64,000 nucleotides of DNA from Arsenicicoccus piscis (GCF_022568835.1 NZ_JAKZHV010000009.1:114253-178252); one strand, 5' to 3'; numbered from the stretch's first letter, positions 38,057-47,252 are shown. The notes: generated from the sequence alone by a model not told the origin. Made by a program: numbers and translations.

Positions 38057-38683
38057 TCAGTCGGCGGGTTCCCACTGGGCGCGATCGAGCGCCAGCGCAG
38101 CGCGAGCGGCAGCGTCGGCTTCGCTCTTCGGAGCGCCCGCTTCCTGGTGCGCCCGCGACCACTCTTCAGACCCGCGTCTAGCGAACTCGGCACCTTCTTC
38201 TGACCCCATGATGCGGCTGACGGCATCGAGGTCAGCACGCGGATCGTCGAGATGAAGCGCGAGCCCCAGGAGCCCCGCGTCCCACCCGCCACCGCCGGCA
38301 GCAGGACCGTACTCGCGCCAGTGGTCGTTGCTCTCTCCAAAGTGACGCACGGTGAGCGCGGCTGCCCCGGTGCCATGTCCTTCGATCGACGCGGTGACGC
38401 GAGAGACCTCGCCCTCGTACTCCCACGTTATCGTCAACGCGCGCGGCGCCTCGCACGTCTCGATCGTGCCGACCGTGCCACTGTCCAAAAGGCGATACCG
38501 ACCACCCCGGCGCAGGTCTCCGGTCAGGGGCTCGAACCAGCGCGCCAGGCGGTCGGGATTCGTGCACGCGTCCCACAGGTCGTCAGGGGTCGTCGGGAAG
38601 GTCTGGGTCAGGGTGATCACGTTCCGCTCGTCGTCGAACTCGACGTGACGAAGAACCTCGTTGATCTGACTGGCGATGTTCAC
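38057..38683 (-). CDS. SRPBCC (AHSA1-like) protein in an ArsR operon
   Basis: START-fold protein of 208 residues. TLTQTFPTTPDDLWDACTNPDRLARWFEPL, GGRYRLLDSGTVGTIETCE and ALTITWEYEGEVSRVTAS are typical of AHSA1-like proteins. It is longer than usual by a C-terminal Ala/Glu-rich helix (EEWSRAHQEAGAPKSEADAAA). The ATG overlaps the stop of the upstream ArsR gene by 4 bases. ArsR-AHSA1 pairs are frequent in Actinobacteria; the inducer and ligand are unknown. Confidence 0.85.
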   Translation of the reverse strand: MNIASQINEVLRHVEFDDERNVITLTQTFPTTPDDLWDACTNPDRLARWFEPLTGDLRRGGRYRLLDSGTVGTIETCEAPRALTITWEYEGEVSRVTASIEGHGTGAAALTVRHFGESNDHWREYGPAAGGGGWDAGLLGLALHLDDPRADLDAVSRIMGSEEGAEFARRGSEEWSRAHQEAGAPKSEADAAARAALALDRAQWEPAD

Positions 38684-39030
38684 TGCTGGCTTCCTTTCGA
38701 CTCATAGCGACGGTCACGCTGACCGCGCGCGATCTCGGTGCCCAGCGCCGAGAGCGAACCGCCCCACAGCTGCCGCAGCCGGTCCGCCCACTCGCCGATG
38801 GCCTCGACACCGTCGCGGTCCAGGCTGTAGATGCGACGCGATCCCTCGACGCGCGAACGTACGAGCCCGGCCTCGCGCAGCACGCGAAGATGTCGAGACG
38901 CTGCGGGCTGACTCACTCCGAACTCTTCACGAACTACGGCGCTCAGCTCGCCGGCCGTACGATCACCCTCGGCAAGCTGCTCCACCATCCGCAGACGAGT
39001 GGCGTCCCCCAGGGCACCGAAATGATTCAC
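38680..39030 (-). CDS. ArsR-family transcriptional regulator
   Basis: Winged-helix repressor of 116 residues starting with GTG at 39030. LGDATRLRMVEQLAEGDRTAGELS and VSQPAASRHLRVLREAGLVRSRVEGSRRIYSLD form the HTH and wing. No cysteine-based metal site is visible, so it is of the non-metal type often paired with SRPBCC genes. It probably controls itself and the gene at 38057 through the palindrome immediately upstream. Confidence 0.9.
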   Translation of the reverse strand: MNHFGALGDATRLRMVEQLAEGDRTAGELSAVVREEFGVSQPAASRHLRVLREAGLVRSRVEGSRRIYSLDRDGVEAIGEWADRLRQLWGGSLSALGTEIARGQRDRRYESKGSQQ

Positions 39031-39035
39031 AGATC

Positions 39036-39047
39036 CGTTATATAACG
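39036..39047. promoter_or_regulatory. palindromic operator/promoter of the ArsR gene
   Basis: Perfect palindrome CGTTATATAACG only 6 bases before the GTG start of the ArsR gene. Its AT-rich core could also act as the -10 element, giving a short or leaderless transcript and direct autorepression. A downstream half site CGAAAAACGG lies next to it. The IS256 insertion at 39084 begins 37 bases further upstream and may have removed the -35 region. Confidence 0.65.
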
Positions 39048-39083
39048 AAAAACGGAATCAATCAACCATGCTTGTGATTCGAG

Positions 39084-40532
39084 GGGAGTATCCGAGAAAC
39101 GGTGTAAGTGGCTCCATCGCCCGCAAGGGCAGGAGGAGTCATGATGACCGAGACAACCACCACCAGCAGCAGTGCGGAGGCCGTGGAGTCGGCCAGACTG
39201 GAGACTGTGACCCCAAACCCACCACCACCGCAGGATGAGCCGGCCGAGCTGGACAAGGCTCAGCGTGAAGCCGTCGCGCAGATGGTGCGCCAGGCCAAGG
39301 ACGCCGGTATCGCCCTGACCGGCCCCGACGGCCTCCTCAAGACCCTCACGGCGCAGATCGTCGAAGCAGCCCTCGACGAAGAACTCAACGAGCACCTGGG
39401 CTATGACAAGCATGATCCCGTCGGTCGCGGGTCGGGCAACTCCCGCAACGGCACCCGCTCGAAGACGGTGATCACCGACAACGTCGGTGCCGTCAACATC
39501 CGGGTGCCGCGGGATCGCAATGGCACGTTCGAGCCACAGTTGGTCACCAAGCGCCAACGCCGGTTGTCGGACATGGACGCCATGGTGCTGTCGCTGTTCG
39601 CGAAGGGCCTGACGACTGGGGAGATCGCTGCCCACTTCGCGGAGGTCTACGGGACCTCGGTGTCGAAGGACACGATCAGCCGGATCACCGACCGCGTCGT
39701 CGACGAGATGAACACGTGGATGGCCCGCCCGTTGGAGCCGATCTACGCGGCGGTCTTCATCGACGCGATCGTGGTCAAGGTCAGGGATGGGCAGGTCCGT
39801 AACCAGCCCTACTACGCCGCGATCGGTGTCGACCTCGACGGGCACAAGGACATTCTGGGGATCTGGCCCGGGCAGGGCGATGGGGAGTCGGCGAAGTTCT
39901 GGTTTGCCTGCCTGACCGAGTTGAAGAACCGAGGCGTCAAGGACGTGTTCTTCATGGTCTGCGACGGGTTGAAGGGCCTGCCCGACAGCATCGGGTCCGT
40001 GTTCCCCGCCGCGAAGGTCCAGACCTGCATCATCCACCTGCTGCGCAACAGCTTCAGCTATGCCTCGAAGCGGCACTGGCCCGAGATCGCCGCCAACCTC
40101 AGGCCCGTTTACGAAGCATCCACCCCGGCCGATGCGGAGCGGGCGTTCGAACAGTTCGCCGAGAAGTGGGGCAAGGCCTACCCCGCGATGATCAGGCTCT
40201 GGCGCAACGCCTGGACCGAGTTCATCCCGTTCCTGGACTACGACGTCGAGATCCGCAAAGTCCTCTGTTCCACGAACGCGATCGAGAGTCTCAATGCCAG
40301 GTTCCGCAGGGCGGTGAGGGCCCGCGGTCACTTCCCGAACGAGCAGGCCGCGTTGAAGACGCTCTACCTGACCGTGAGATCGTTGGACCCCAAGGGCACC
40401 GGCCAGACCCGCTGGGGGATGCGCTGGAAGCCAGCGTTGAACGCGTTCGCCGTCACCTTCGCTGACCGCATGCCCGCGGCCAGCACCCACCAGTAACGAA
40501 AATGCCACTTACACCGATAATCGGATAGTCCC
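39084..40532. mobile_element. IS256-family insertion sequence with 8-bp target duplication
   Basis: 1449-bp element. Imperfect terminal repeats (left GGGAGTATCCGAG..., right ending ...CGGATAGTCCC; inner 12 bp GGTGTAAGTGGC perfect) enclose one transposase. The flanks are GATTCGAG at 39076-39083 and again at 40533-40540, an exact 8-bp target duplication. The element is complete and probably recent. Confidence 0.9.
39141..40496 (+). CDS. IS256-family (mutator-type) transposase
   Basis: DDE transposase of 451 residues, full length. The ATG at 39141 follows AGGAGGAG; an upstream in-frame start at 39108 has no site. NSRNGTRSKTVITDNVGAVNIRVPRDRNGTFEP, VFIDAIVVKVRDGQV (first Asp), FFMVCDGLKGLP (second Asp), KVQTCIIHLLRNSF, and VLCSTNAIESLNARFRR (Glu) are the family hallmarks. 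It is intact. A short remnant of a related transposase occurs near 61.5 kb (YFPNEQAALT). Confidence 0.95.
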   Translation: MMTETTTTSSSAEAVESARLETVTPNPPPPQDEPAELDKAQREAVAQMVRQAKDAGIALTGPDGLLKTLTAQIVEAALDEELNEHLGYDKHDPVGRGSGNSRNGTRSKTVITDNVGAVNIRVPRDRNGTFEPQLVTKRQRRLSDMDAMVLSLFAKGLTTGEIAAHFAEVYGTSVSKDTISRITDRVVDEMNTWMARPLEPIYAAVFIDAIVVKVRDGQVRNQPYYAAIGVDLDGHKDILGIWPGQGDGESAKFWFACLTELKNRGVKDVFFMVCDGLKGLPDSIGSVFPAAKVQTCIIHLLRNSFSYASKRHWPEIAANLRPVYEASTPADAERAFEQFAEKWGKAYPAMIRLWRNAWTEFIPFLDYDVEIRKVLCSTNAIESLNARFRRAVRARGHFPNEQAALKTLYLTVRSLDPKGTGQTRWGMRWKPALNAFAVTFADRMPAASTHQ

Positions 40533-40682
40533 GATTCGAGGACGGCTGCAAGCAGGACGGGGCGCCGCTCCTGCTGTGTCGGCTGGCAATCACCGGCGCA
40601 TCGGGTAGGTCGCGCTGTGTAGGGTGGTGTCGATCTGACAGTTGATCACGGCACCGTCAGCATCGCGGACACCGGTCCGTGC

Positions 40683-41328
40683 TCAGGCCGGAGGAGGCAG
40701 GTCCGTCTTGATCCAGATCAGCGTCGCGGCGAGGCTGACGGCGGCCCGATAGTTGCGGGCGAGCTTGTCGGAGCGCATCGCGATTCCGCGCCACTGCTTG
40801 AGTCGGTTGAAGCAACGCTCCACGACGTTGCGGCCCTTGTATCGCCCCTGCTGCTGATCGCCGAAGTCGATCGGTCGGCCCGGCTTCTTGCGGCGGTGCG
40901 CGATCTGATCGTTACGTTCCGGGATCGTTGCCGCGATCCTCCGGTCGCGCAGCCAGGCCCGGTTCGCCTTCGATGGATACCCCTTGTCCGCCAGGATGCG
41001 GTCGGGACGGGTGCGAGGCCGGCCCTTCCCGGCGCGCGGAACGCGGACATTCTCGAGCACGGCGGTCATCATCGCGGTGTCGTTGATGTTCCCGCTGGTG
41101 ATCATCATGCCTAGTGGCCGGCCACGGCCGTCGCAGACCAGGTGCAGCTTGGTCGTCAGCCCTCCCCGGGAGCGGCCGATCCCGTGATCAGGCGGCTCGA
41201 ACCGCGGATTCTTGTGATTCCGCAGAGCCCCCTGTGTCCCGCTTCAGGGTCGCGCCGTGCTGATGAACACGCGCGATGGTCGAGTCGATCGAGACGACCC
41301 AGTCGATCTTCCCAGCAGCGTCCGCCTG
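40683..41328 (-). pseudogene. IS5-family transposase remnant cut by an IS256 element
   Basis: C-terminal two-thirds of a transposase closely related to the one at 33955. OrfA remains from 41328 (DWVVSIDSTIARVHQHGA) to the stop at 41188. OrfB runs from about 41236 to 40683 with GRSRGGLTTKLHLVCDG, ILADKGYPSKANRAWL and GRNVVERCFNRLKQWR. The ACAGGGGGCTC shift site is conserved between the frames. The N-terminus is replaced by the IS256 element that starts at 41329. No matching terminal repeat is seen in the 140 bases after the stop (40541-40682), which hold no gene. Confidence 0.82.
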
Positions 41329-42755
41329 AGTTGAGTCCCCGATAGTGGTGTAGCGCGGTCGCCGTGATCGTCGCCGGCGTGTACGCCGGACGTAGACGCG
41401 GCCACCGCGTGATCCTTCGAGTTCACCTCCTACAGCTCACTCGAACGGAGTCATCACGATGACCGCACCACACATTGTCGACCCTGCACGCCTGCTCGGC
41501 GAAGCTCTCGCCGAAGCGTCGCCGGATCTGATGCGCCAGTTGTTGCAGACGATGATCAATGCCCTGCTGTCCGCGGATGCCGATGCTGTCGTGGGCGCTG
41601 AGTACGGCCGCCCCAGCCCGGGCCGGACCGCGCAGCGCAACGGCTACCGCCACCGCGACCTGGACACCCGCGTCGGGACCCTCGAGGTGGCGATCCCCAA
41701 GCTGCGCAAGGGCACCTACTTCCCCGAGTGGCTCCTCGAGCGCCGCAAGCGTGCCGAGACCGCTCTCATCACCGTCGTGGCCGACTGCTACCTCGCCGGC
41801 GTGTCCACGCGGCGGATGGACAAGCTGGTCAAGACCCTCGGCATCGACTCACTGTCCAAGTCGCAGGTCTCAAGGATGGCCGCTGAGCTCGACGAGCACG
41901 TCGAGCAGTTCCGCCACCGGCCGTTGGACGCAGCTGGGCCGTTCACGTTCGTCGCCGCGGACGCGTTGACCATGAAGCTCCGCGAAGGCGGGCGGGTGAT
42001 CAACGCCGTCGTGCTGCTGGCCACCGGCGTGAACGGCGACGGGCACCGCGAGGTCCTCGGTATGCGAGTGGCCACCGCTGAGACCGGCCCAGTCTGGAAC
42101 GAGTTCTTCGCCGACCTGGTTGCCCGCGGCCTGACCGGGGTCCGTCTGGTCACCAGCGATGCGCACGCCGGCCTGGTCGAGGCGATCGCAGCCAACCTAC
42201 CCGGAGCCTCGTGGCAGCGCTGCCGCACCCACTACGCCGCCAACCTCATGTCGGTGACCCCGAAGTCGATGTGGCCCGCGGTCAAGGCGATGCTGCACAG
42301 CGTGTACGACCAGCCCGACCGACCCGCGGTCCACGCCCAGTTCGACCGACTCCTGGACTACGTCGCCGACAAGCTGCCCGAGGTCCACGACCACCTCGAC
42401 GGCGCCCGCGCCGACATCTTGGCCTTCACCGGCTTCCCCAAAGACGTGTGGACCCAGATCTGGTCCAACAACCCCGCTGAACGCCTCAACCGCGAGATCC
42501 GGCGCCGCACCGACGCCGTCGGGATCTTCCCGACCCGCCCAGCGATCGTGCGGCTCGTCGGAGCCGTCCTGGCCGAGCAGACCGACGAATGGGCCGAAGG
42601 CCGCCGCTACCTCGGACTTGAGGCACTCGCCCGCTGCCGCGTCAACATCGTTCCCACCACCCAACCCGAGATCGGAGCCGATGACCTACCAGCCTTGACC
42701 GCCTGACCAATCCAGAGGGAGAACGCAGCGCTACACCACTACCCGGGACTTGACC
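41329..42755. mobile_element. IS256-family element (IS1081-like), copy A
   Basis: About 1427 bp between related ends AGTTGAGTCCCCGATAGTGG (41329-41348) and the inverse of GGTCAAGTCCCGGGTAGTGG (ending at 42755); the inner TAGTGGTGTAGCG is shared. The flanking 8-mers (TCCGCCTG and TGTCGCGG) do not match, so one side has been rearranged after insertion. It is oriented opposite to copy B at 61904. Confidence 0.82.
41459..42706 (+). CDS. IS256-family transposase, copy A
   Basis: Full-length DDE transposase of 415 residues. TMINALLSADADAVVGAEYGRPS, RNGYRHRDLDTRVGTLEVAIPKLRKGTYFP, FVAADALTMKLREGGRV (Asp), RLVTSDAHAGLVEAI (Asp), and WSNNPAERLNREIRRRTDAVGIFP (Glu) are the expected blocks. It differs at many positions from copy B (61953), so the two are diverged subfamily members, not a recent duplication. 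Confidence 0.94.
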   Translation: MTAPHIVDPARLLGEALAEASPDLMRQLLQTMINALLSADADAVVGAEYGRPSPGRTAQRNGYRHRDLDTRVGTLEVAIPKLRKGTYFPEWLLERRKRAETALITVVADCYLAGVSTRRMDKLVKTLGIDSLSKSQVSRMAAELDEHVEQFRHRPLDAAGPFTFVAADALTMKLREGGRVINAVVLLATGVNGDGHREVLGMRVATAETGPVWNEFFADLVARGLTGVRLVTSDAHAGLVEAIAANLPGASWQRCRTHYAANLMSVTPKSMWPAVKAMLHSVYDQPDRPAVHAQFDRLLDYVADKLPEVHDHLDGARADILAFTGFPKDVWTQIWSNNPAERLNREIRRRTDAVGIFPTRPAIVRLVGAVLAEQTDEWAEGRRYLGLEALARCRVNIVPTTQPEIGADDLPALTA

Positions 42756-43181
42756 TGTCGCGGTGGCCGCGCAACGCCTGATTCTTCCGCCGCCACGTAC
42801 GGTTTGACGCCGTTACGACGACGCTCGGTGCTGCGTTTCCGCTGGTCAGAGCTGGGTTCATTCCGGCCAGCGGGGCAGTGGGTCAGCCGCCCGCGATTGA
42901 TTCCTCCGATGCAATACGCAGACTACGTAGTGACATAATGTAGATTATCGGCGAAACGAGTCGTGCTGGAGACCCCACCCAGGGCGCGCTCGGCGGACCC
43001 TCTGACCAGGTGCGCAGGAAATCTCACGTTGCCGCGTTCCGGGAAGGCTGCAACGTGAGATGTCCTGCGCTGACGGCCGCCGGACGGCGTACCCAGCCTC
43101 CCAGCGCCCAGCCTCCCGGGCACGCTGTGTCAAGATTGGACAAACATTTGACACCCGGCCTGGCGGGACGCAGGGTGAGGC
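42756..43181. other. gene-free stretch between the IS256 element and chromosomal genes
   Basis: No gene is supported over 426 bases. It holds an AT-rich patch (ACTACGTAGTGACATAATG, 42923-42941, then TAGATTATCGGCG) unlike its GC-rich surroundings, and a large hairpin at 43012-43070. It marks the right end of the accessory region. Confidence 0.6.
43012..43070. repeat. 59-base near-perfect hairpin
   Basis: GCGCAGGA (43012-43019) and ATCTCACGTTGC (43021-43032) pair with GCAACGTGAGAT (43050-43061) and TCCTGCGC (43063-43070). The stem has about 20 bp with a single mismatch and a 17-base loop. There is no T tract. It could be a terminator, a mobile intergenic repeat or an element end; sequence alone does not decide. 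Confidence 0.75.
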
Positions 43182-43613
43182 ATGCCCACCGTGACCCGCA
43201 CCGTCGCCACGACCACCGACGCGACCCGTGTGATGACCTACCTCGCCGACTTCGAGAACGCCACCGAGTGGGACTCGGGGACGGTCTCCTGCGTGCGGAT
43301 CTCCGGCGACGGCGGCCCCGGCACGCAGTACCGCAACGAGTCCTCCTTCGCCGGCCGCACCGTAGAGCTCATCTACACCGTCGAGGAGCGCACCGACCTG
43401 CGCTTCGTGATCGTCGGGCGCAATGCCACCACCACCTCCCGCGACACCATCGTGGTGCGACCTCACGGCGGCGGCGCGCTGGTGATCTACACGGCGGACT
43501 TCACGCTGGCGGGGCCCGCGCGCCTGCTCGGCCCGATCATGTCGCTGCTGCTCCAGCGGCTCGCCTCCACGACGGCCGCCACCTTGAAGGCCGCGCTCGA
43601 CGCGCTGCCCTGA
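43182..43613 (+). CDS. SRPBCC family protein (polyketide cyclase-like)
   Basis: START-fold protein of 143 residues: MPTVTRTVATTTDATRVMTYLADFENATEWDSGT is the standard N-terminus of the polyketide_cyc2-like group, followed by GTQYRNESSFAGRTVELIY and a C-terminal helix LLQRLASTTAATLKAALDAL. It is alone after the hairpin region, followed by 174 bases of non-coding DNA before the permease. The ligand is unknown. Confidence 0.8.
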   Translation: MPTVTRTVATTTDATRVMTYLADFENATEWDSGTVSCVRISGDGGPGTQYRNESSFAGRTVELIYTVEERTDLRFVIVGRNATTTSRDTIVVRPHGGGALVIYTADFTLAGPARLLGPIMSLLLQRLASTTAATLKAALDALP

Positions 43614-43787
43614 GCGGACCCTGCCGACAGGACCCTGCTGAGAGAACCCTGAGGGTCACGAGGGCATCACCCGTCTGGCTGAACAAAAAAGTTCGCGTTA
43701 CACCCAAGAAATGTGTGCCAGGGCATACTTTCCCCACTGGATCGTTCAATCCCGGGCTGATCCTTCCGTCCTCCGTGAGGATCCCCC

Positions 43788-45326
43788 ATGAGTGAAGCCA
43801 GCCACGCATCGTCGCTGGACGCTGAGCAAGTCGGCTACAAGCAGTCCCTCGGGCGTCGCCACGTCCAGATGATCGCGATCGGCGGCGCCATCGGCACCGG
43901 CCTGTTCCTCGGCTCCGCATCGCGCCTGCACAGCACGGGCCCGGCCCTGCTGTTCAGCTACGCCTTCGTCGGCGTCATCGCCTACCTGCTGATGCGAGCC
44001 CTCGGGGAGCTCGTGCTGCACCGCGCCACGTCGGGAGCCTTCGTCTCCTACATGCGCGAGTTCTACGGCGAGTTCGCGGCCTACGTCACGGGCTGGATGT
44101 ACTGGCTGAACTGGGCGCTGACCGGCATCGCCGAGCTGTCCGCCGTCGGCCTCTACGTGCAGTACTGGTGGCCCACCATGCCGACCTGGGCGACGGTGCT
44201 GATCGCGCTCGCCGCGGTCCTCGTCATCAACCTGCTCTCGGCCCGCGCGTTCGGCGAGTTCGAGTTCTGGGCCTCGATCGCGAAGGTGTCGGCGATCGTG
44301 ATCTTCCTCGCCGTCGGCCTCGTGGTCGTCCTCGGCCGGATGGACGTCGGCGGACACCAGGCCGGCTTCCAGAACCTCTGGAGCAACCCGGGCGGCTTCT
44401 GGCCCTCGAGCGGCGACTTCAACTGGTACGGCCCGATCCTCGTGATGTCGGGTGTTGTGTTCGCCTACGCCGCCATCGAGATGGTCGGCGTCGCCGCCGG
44501 TGAGATGCAGGACGCCGAGACCGAGGTCCCGAAGGCCGTCAACGCCGTCATCATGCGCATCGCGGTGTTCTACTGCGGCTCGATTCTGCTGCTGGTCTCG
44601 ATGCTGCCGACCAGCGAGTACAAGTCCGGCATCAGCCCCTTCGTCACCGTCTTCGGCCGGATGGGCCTGGACTGGATGGGCAACCTGATCCAGGTGGTCC
44701 TGATCATCGCCGCCATGTCCAGCCTCAACTCCGGGCTCTACTCGACCGGTCGCGTGCTGCGCAGCCTCGGTATGGCCAAGCAGGCGCCGCAGTTCACCCT
44801 CAAGATGAGCAGCTCTGGCGTCCCCTGGGCGGGCATCGTCATGACCTCGATCGTCTACCTGTTCGGTGCCGTGCTCAACGCCTTCGCCCCGGACGCGTTC
44901 GAGATCGCCCTCGAGGCGGCCGCCATCGGCGTGCTCTTCACGTGGGGCACGATCTTCCTCTGCCAGATCCGGTTGCGACAGCTGGTCGACCGCGGCGTCA
45001 TCCCGAAGAGCCCGTTCCAGATGCCCGGGTCGCCTTACACGAGCTACGTCGGCCTGGCCTTCCTCGTGTTCGTCGTCTTCGGCATGGCCGTCTCCGGCTG
45101 GCAGTCCTCCCCCTACTTCTGGCACAAGACCAACTTCATCGTCGTCGTCATCGGCATCCCGCTGATCGCGGTCGCCCTGCTCGTCGGCTGGAAGGTCGTG
45201 CGGCCGCTCGTCGTCGCCAACACGGGCGACCGACTCAAGGCCGTGTGGTCCGACAACGGCCCGACCTACGGTGGTGCCACGGTCGGCGCCGGCCCCGACT
45301 CCACCCGCGACAGCAGCTCGGTCTGA
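43788..45326 (+). CDS. amino-acid permease (APC superfamily)
   Basis: Inner-membrane transporter of 512 residues with 12 hydrophobic helices. The N-terminus QSLGRRHVQMIAIGGAIGTGLFLGSA and the internal MVGVAAGEMQDAETEVPKAVNAVIMRI are hallmarks of the amino-acid transporter (AAT) family, which includes AnsP, CycA and GABA permeases. The substrate cannot be chosen by sequence; nearness to hut genes is not enough to call it a histidine carrier. The upstream 170 bases contain GAACAAAAAAGTTC (43680-43693), a small inverted repeat, and CATACTTT as a possible -10. An amino-acid-binding lipoprotein gene follows after 16 bases. Confidence 0.9.
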   Translation: MSEASHASSLDAEQVGYKQSLGRRHVQMIAIGGAIGTGLFLGSASRLHSTGPALLFSYAFVGVIAYLLMRALGELVLHRATSGAFVSYMREFYGEFAAYVTGWMYWLNWALTGIAELSAVGLYVQYWWPTMPTWATVLIALAAVLVINLLSARAFGEFEFWASIAKVSAIVIFLAVGLVVVLGRMDVGGHQAGFQNLWSNPGGFWPSSGDFNWYGPILVMSGVVFAYAAIEMVGVAAGEMQDAETEVPKAVNAVIMRIAVFYCGSILLLVSMLPTSEYKSGISPFVTVFGRMGLDWMGNLIQVVLIIAAMSSLNSGLYSTGRVLRSLGMAKQAPQFTLKMSSSGVPWAGIVMTSIVYLFGAVLNAFAPDAFEIALEAAAIGVLFTWGTIFLCQIRLRQLVDRGVIPKSPFQMPGSPYTSYVGLAFLVFVVFGMAVSGWQSSPYFWHKTNFIVVVIGIPLIAVALLVGWKVVRPLVVANTGDRLKAVWSDNGPTYGGATVGAGPDSTRDSSSV

Positions 45327-45342
45327 GCAAGGACGGAACCTC

Positions 45343-46215
45343 ATGAACCACAACACATCTTGTAGTCCCCTTGCCCGCCGCGCGCTGGTCACCCTGGTGG
45401 CGTCGGGGCTCGCGGCCGCGTCGCTCGCCGCCTGCTCCGGCTCCGGCGGCGGTGACGGGTCGACCAGCCCCAGCGCTGCCGCTCCCGCCACGAGCGGTGC
45501 GACCCTCGCCATCGGTGTCGCCACCGACGAGCCGGGCATCAGCGTGAAGGAGGGGTCGAGCTACAGCGGCTTCGACATCGACACCGCGAAGTACGTCGCA
45601 GGCAAGCTCGGCGTGGGCGAGTCCAACATCGTGTGGAAGCCCGTCGCCAAGGCCGACCGGGAGTCCGCGCTGGCCTCCGGCGAGGTCGACCTGGTCGTGC
45701 AGAGCTACTCGATCACCGACGCGCGCAAGCAGAAGGTCGACTTCGCGGGCCCGTACTTCGAGGCGAAGCAGGACCTGCTGATCCGCCGCAACGACGAGAC
45801 CATCTCCAGCCCGGAGACGCTCGACGGCAAGACCCTCTGCTCGGTCAAGGGGACGACGTCGGCGGCCTTCGTCAAGCAGCGTTACGCCGGCAAGATCACG
45901 CTGCGCGAGGTGCCCTCGCTCTCGGAGTGCGTGCGCAGCCTCGCCGCCGGTGACGTCGACGCCGTGACCGACGACGACCTCATCCTCGCCGGCTTCGCCG
46001 CCACCCCCGAGTACAAGGGCGTCCTGCGGGTGCTCGGCAAGGGGTTCAGCGACGAGACCTACGGGATCGGCGTCAAGAAGGGTGACTCCGCCATGGTCGG
46101 CAAGGTGAACTCCGCTCTCAAGGAGTACATCTCGTCCGGCGCCTGGAAGAAGTCGCTCAACGAGACCGTCGCCCCGTCCGGCTACTCGGTCCCGGCCGCG
46201 CCGACCGTCGGCTGA
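45343..46215 (+). CDS. amino-acid ABC transporter substrate-binding lipoprotein (family 3)
   Basis: Extracytoplasmic binding protein of 290 residues. The ATG at 45343 has GGACGGAACC upstream. The signal peptide ends in LAACSG (Cys about 29), a lipobox, followed by a Ser/Ala linker. The SBP_bac_3 domain has GIVATDEPG-like IGVATDEPGISVKEGSSYSGFDIDTAKYVA, VDLVVQSYSITDARKQKVDFAGPYFEA and LAAGDVDAVTDDDLILAGFA, resembling glutamate/glutamine-type receptors. No ABC permease or ATPase gene is adjacent, so it is an orphan here, possibly helping the upstream permease or a distant transporter. Confidence 0.88.
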   Translation: MNHNTSCSPLARRALVTLVASGLAAASLAACSGSGGGDGSTSPSAAAPATSGATLAIGVATDEPGISVKEGSSYSGFDIDTAKYVAGKLGVGESNIVWKPVAKADRESALASGEVDLVVQSYSITDARKQKVDFAGPYFEAKQDLLIRRNDETISSPETLDGKTLCSVKGTTSAAFVKQRYAGKITLREVPSLSECVRSLAAGDVDAVTDDDLILAGFAATPEYKGVLRVLGKGFSDETYGIGVKKGDSAMVGKVNSALKEYISSGAWKKSLNETVAPSGYSVPAAPTVG

Positions 46216-46217
46216 GC

Positions 46218-47252
46218 GTGGAGCAGCAGCGCAGCCCGCTGGGCTCGGTCCTCGCCGAGCACCCGCCGTTCGACGCCCTCGGCGACGACGAGCGGTCCAC
46301 GCTCGTCGCGGCGGCCGACGTCCACGGCTACCCAGCGGGCGCGCTGGTGCTCGACGCGTTCAAGGACGCGTCGGCTGCGGTCTACGTGGTGCTGTCCGGG
46401 CAGGTCGGGCTGTGGCACGACCCGGCGCGTCTCAACGAGGAGCCGGACGAGATCGTCTCCCCCGGAGGCTTCTTCGGCTTCTCGGCGCTGCTGAGCGAGC
46501 GCTCGGTGGGGCCGCGGGCGACCGCACTCGTCGAGAGCGAGGTCGCCCGGCTGCCCGGATCGATCGCGGCGAGCGCCTTCGAGACGCGTGAGGGCGCGCG
46601 GTTCCTAGCCGAGCACGTCGCCTCGGCGTTGGTGGGCACCCCGCCGTTCCCGAGCTACGGGATCGTCGACGAGCTGCTGAGGACGCGGCCGCTGATCGTG
46701 CCCGCGACGATGCCGGCGGACGAGGTGGCCCGGCTCGTCTCCGAGCGGGGCGTGCCGTGCGCGATCGTCGAGCTGCCAGACCACTCGCTCGGTGCCGTCA
46801 CCGATCGTTCTCTGATGCAACGGATCCTGCTGGACGGGCTGCCGGTCACCGCGCCTGCCGGAGACGTCCTGGCCCCGCCCCCGCCACGCGGTGAGCTGGG
46901 CGAGTCCGCGGCGGACGTGCTGATCCGGATGCTCGAGTCGGACGCCGACGTCGCGCTGATCACCGACCCGCGAGGTGCGCCGCAGGGGGTGGTCAGCCTG
47001 CGCGACTTCAGCCTCTCCCCCGCCACGGCCGACGTGGCGCTGCACCAGCAGCTGCGGCACGCGACCACGCTGGACGAGCTGGCCCTGCGAGCGCGGGAGG
47101 CGCCCGGCCTGCTCGACCGCCTCTTGCAGCGCGGGCTCGCCAGCGGCAAGGTCATCGCGGTCTACTCCAACCTGGTGGACACCACCATCCGCCGGGCGCT
47201 CGAGCTGGCGTTCGTCGGTCGCCCCGACCTGCCGATGGAGGCGTTCACGTGA
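46218..47252 (+). pseudogene. N-terminal part of a cNMP-CBS-DUF294 protein, ended by a frameshift
   Basis: Residues 1-120 form a cyclic-nucleotide-binding-like domain (FKDASAAVYVVLSGQVGLWHD, GGFFGFSALLSER). Residues about 150-270 form a CBS pair (VARLVSERGVPCAIVELPDHSLGAVTDRSL, DADVALITDPRGAPQGVVSLRDF). The DUF294 nucleotidyltransferase domain begins near the end. At 47251 the sequence ACGTGATCGCG gives a stop; one extra G (ACGTGGATCGCG) would join AFT-W-IALGSNGRREA, the normal continuation. In other genomes the protein is a single chain of about 600 residues, related to signal-transduction proteins beside transporters. It may be a frameshift error, a true lesion or a natural split. Confidence 0.78.

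Noticed and set aside
37994..38376. N-terminal part of the long IS1380 open frame
   Set aside because: The residues here read the opposite frame of the SRPBCC gene and have no similarity to IS1380 transposases.
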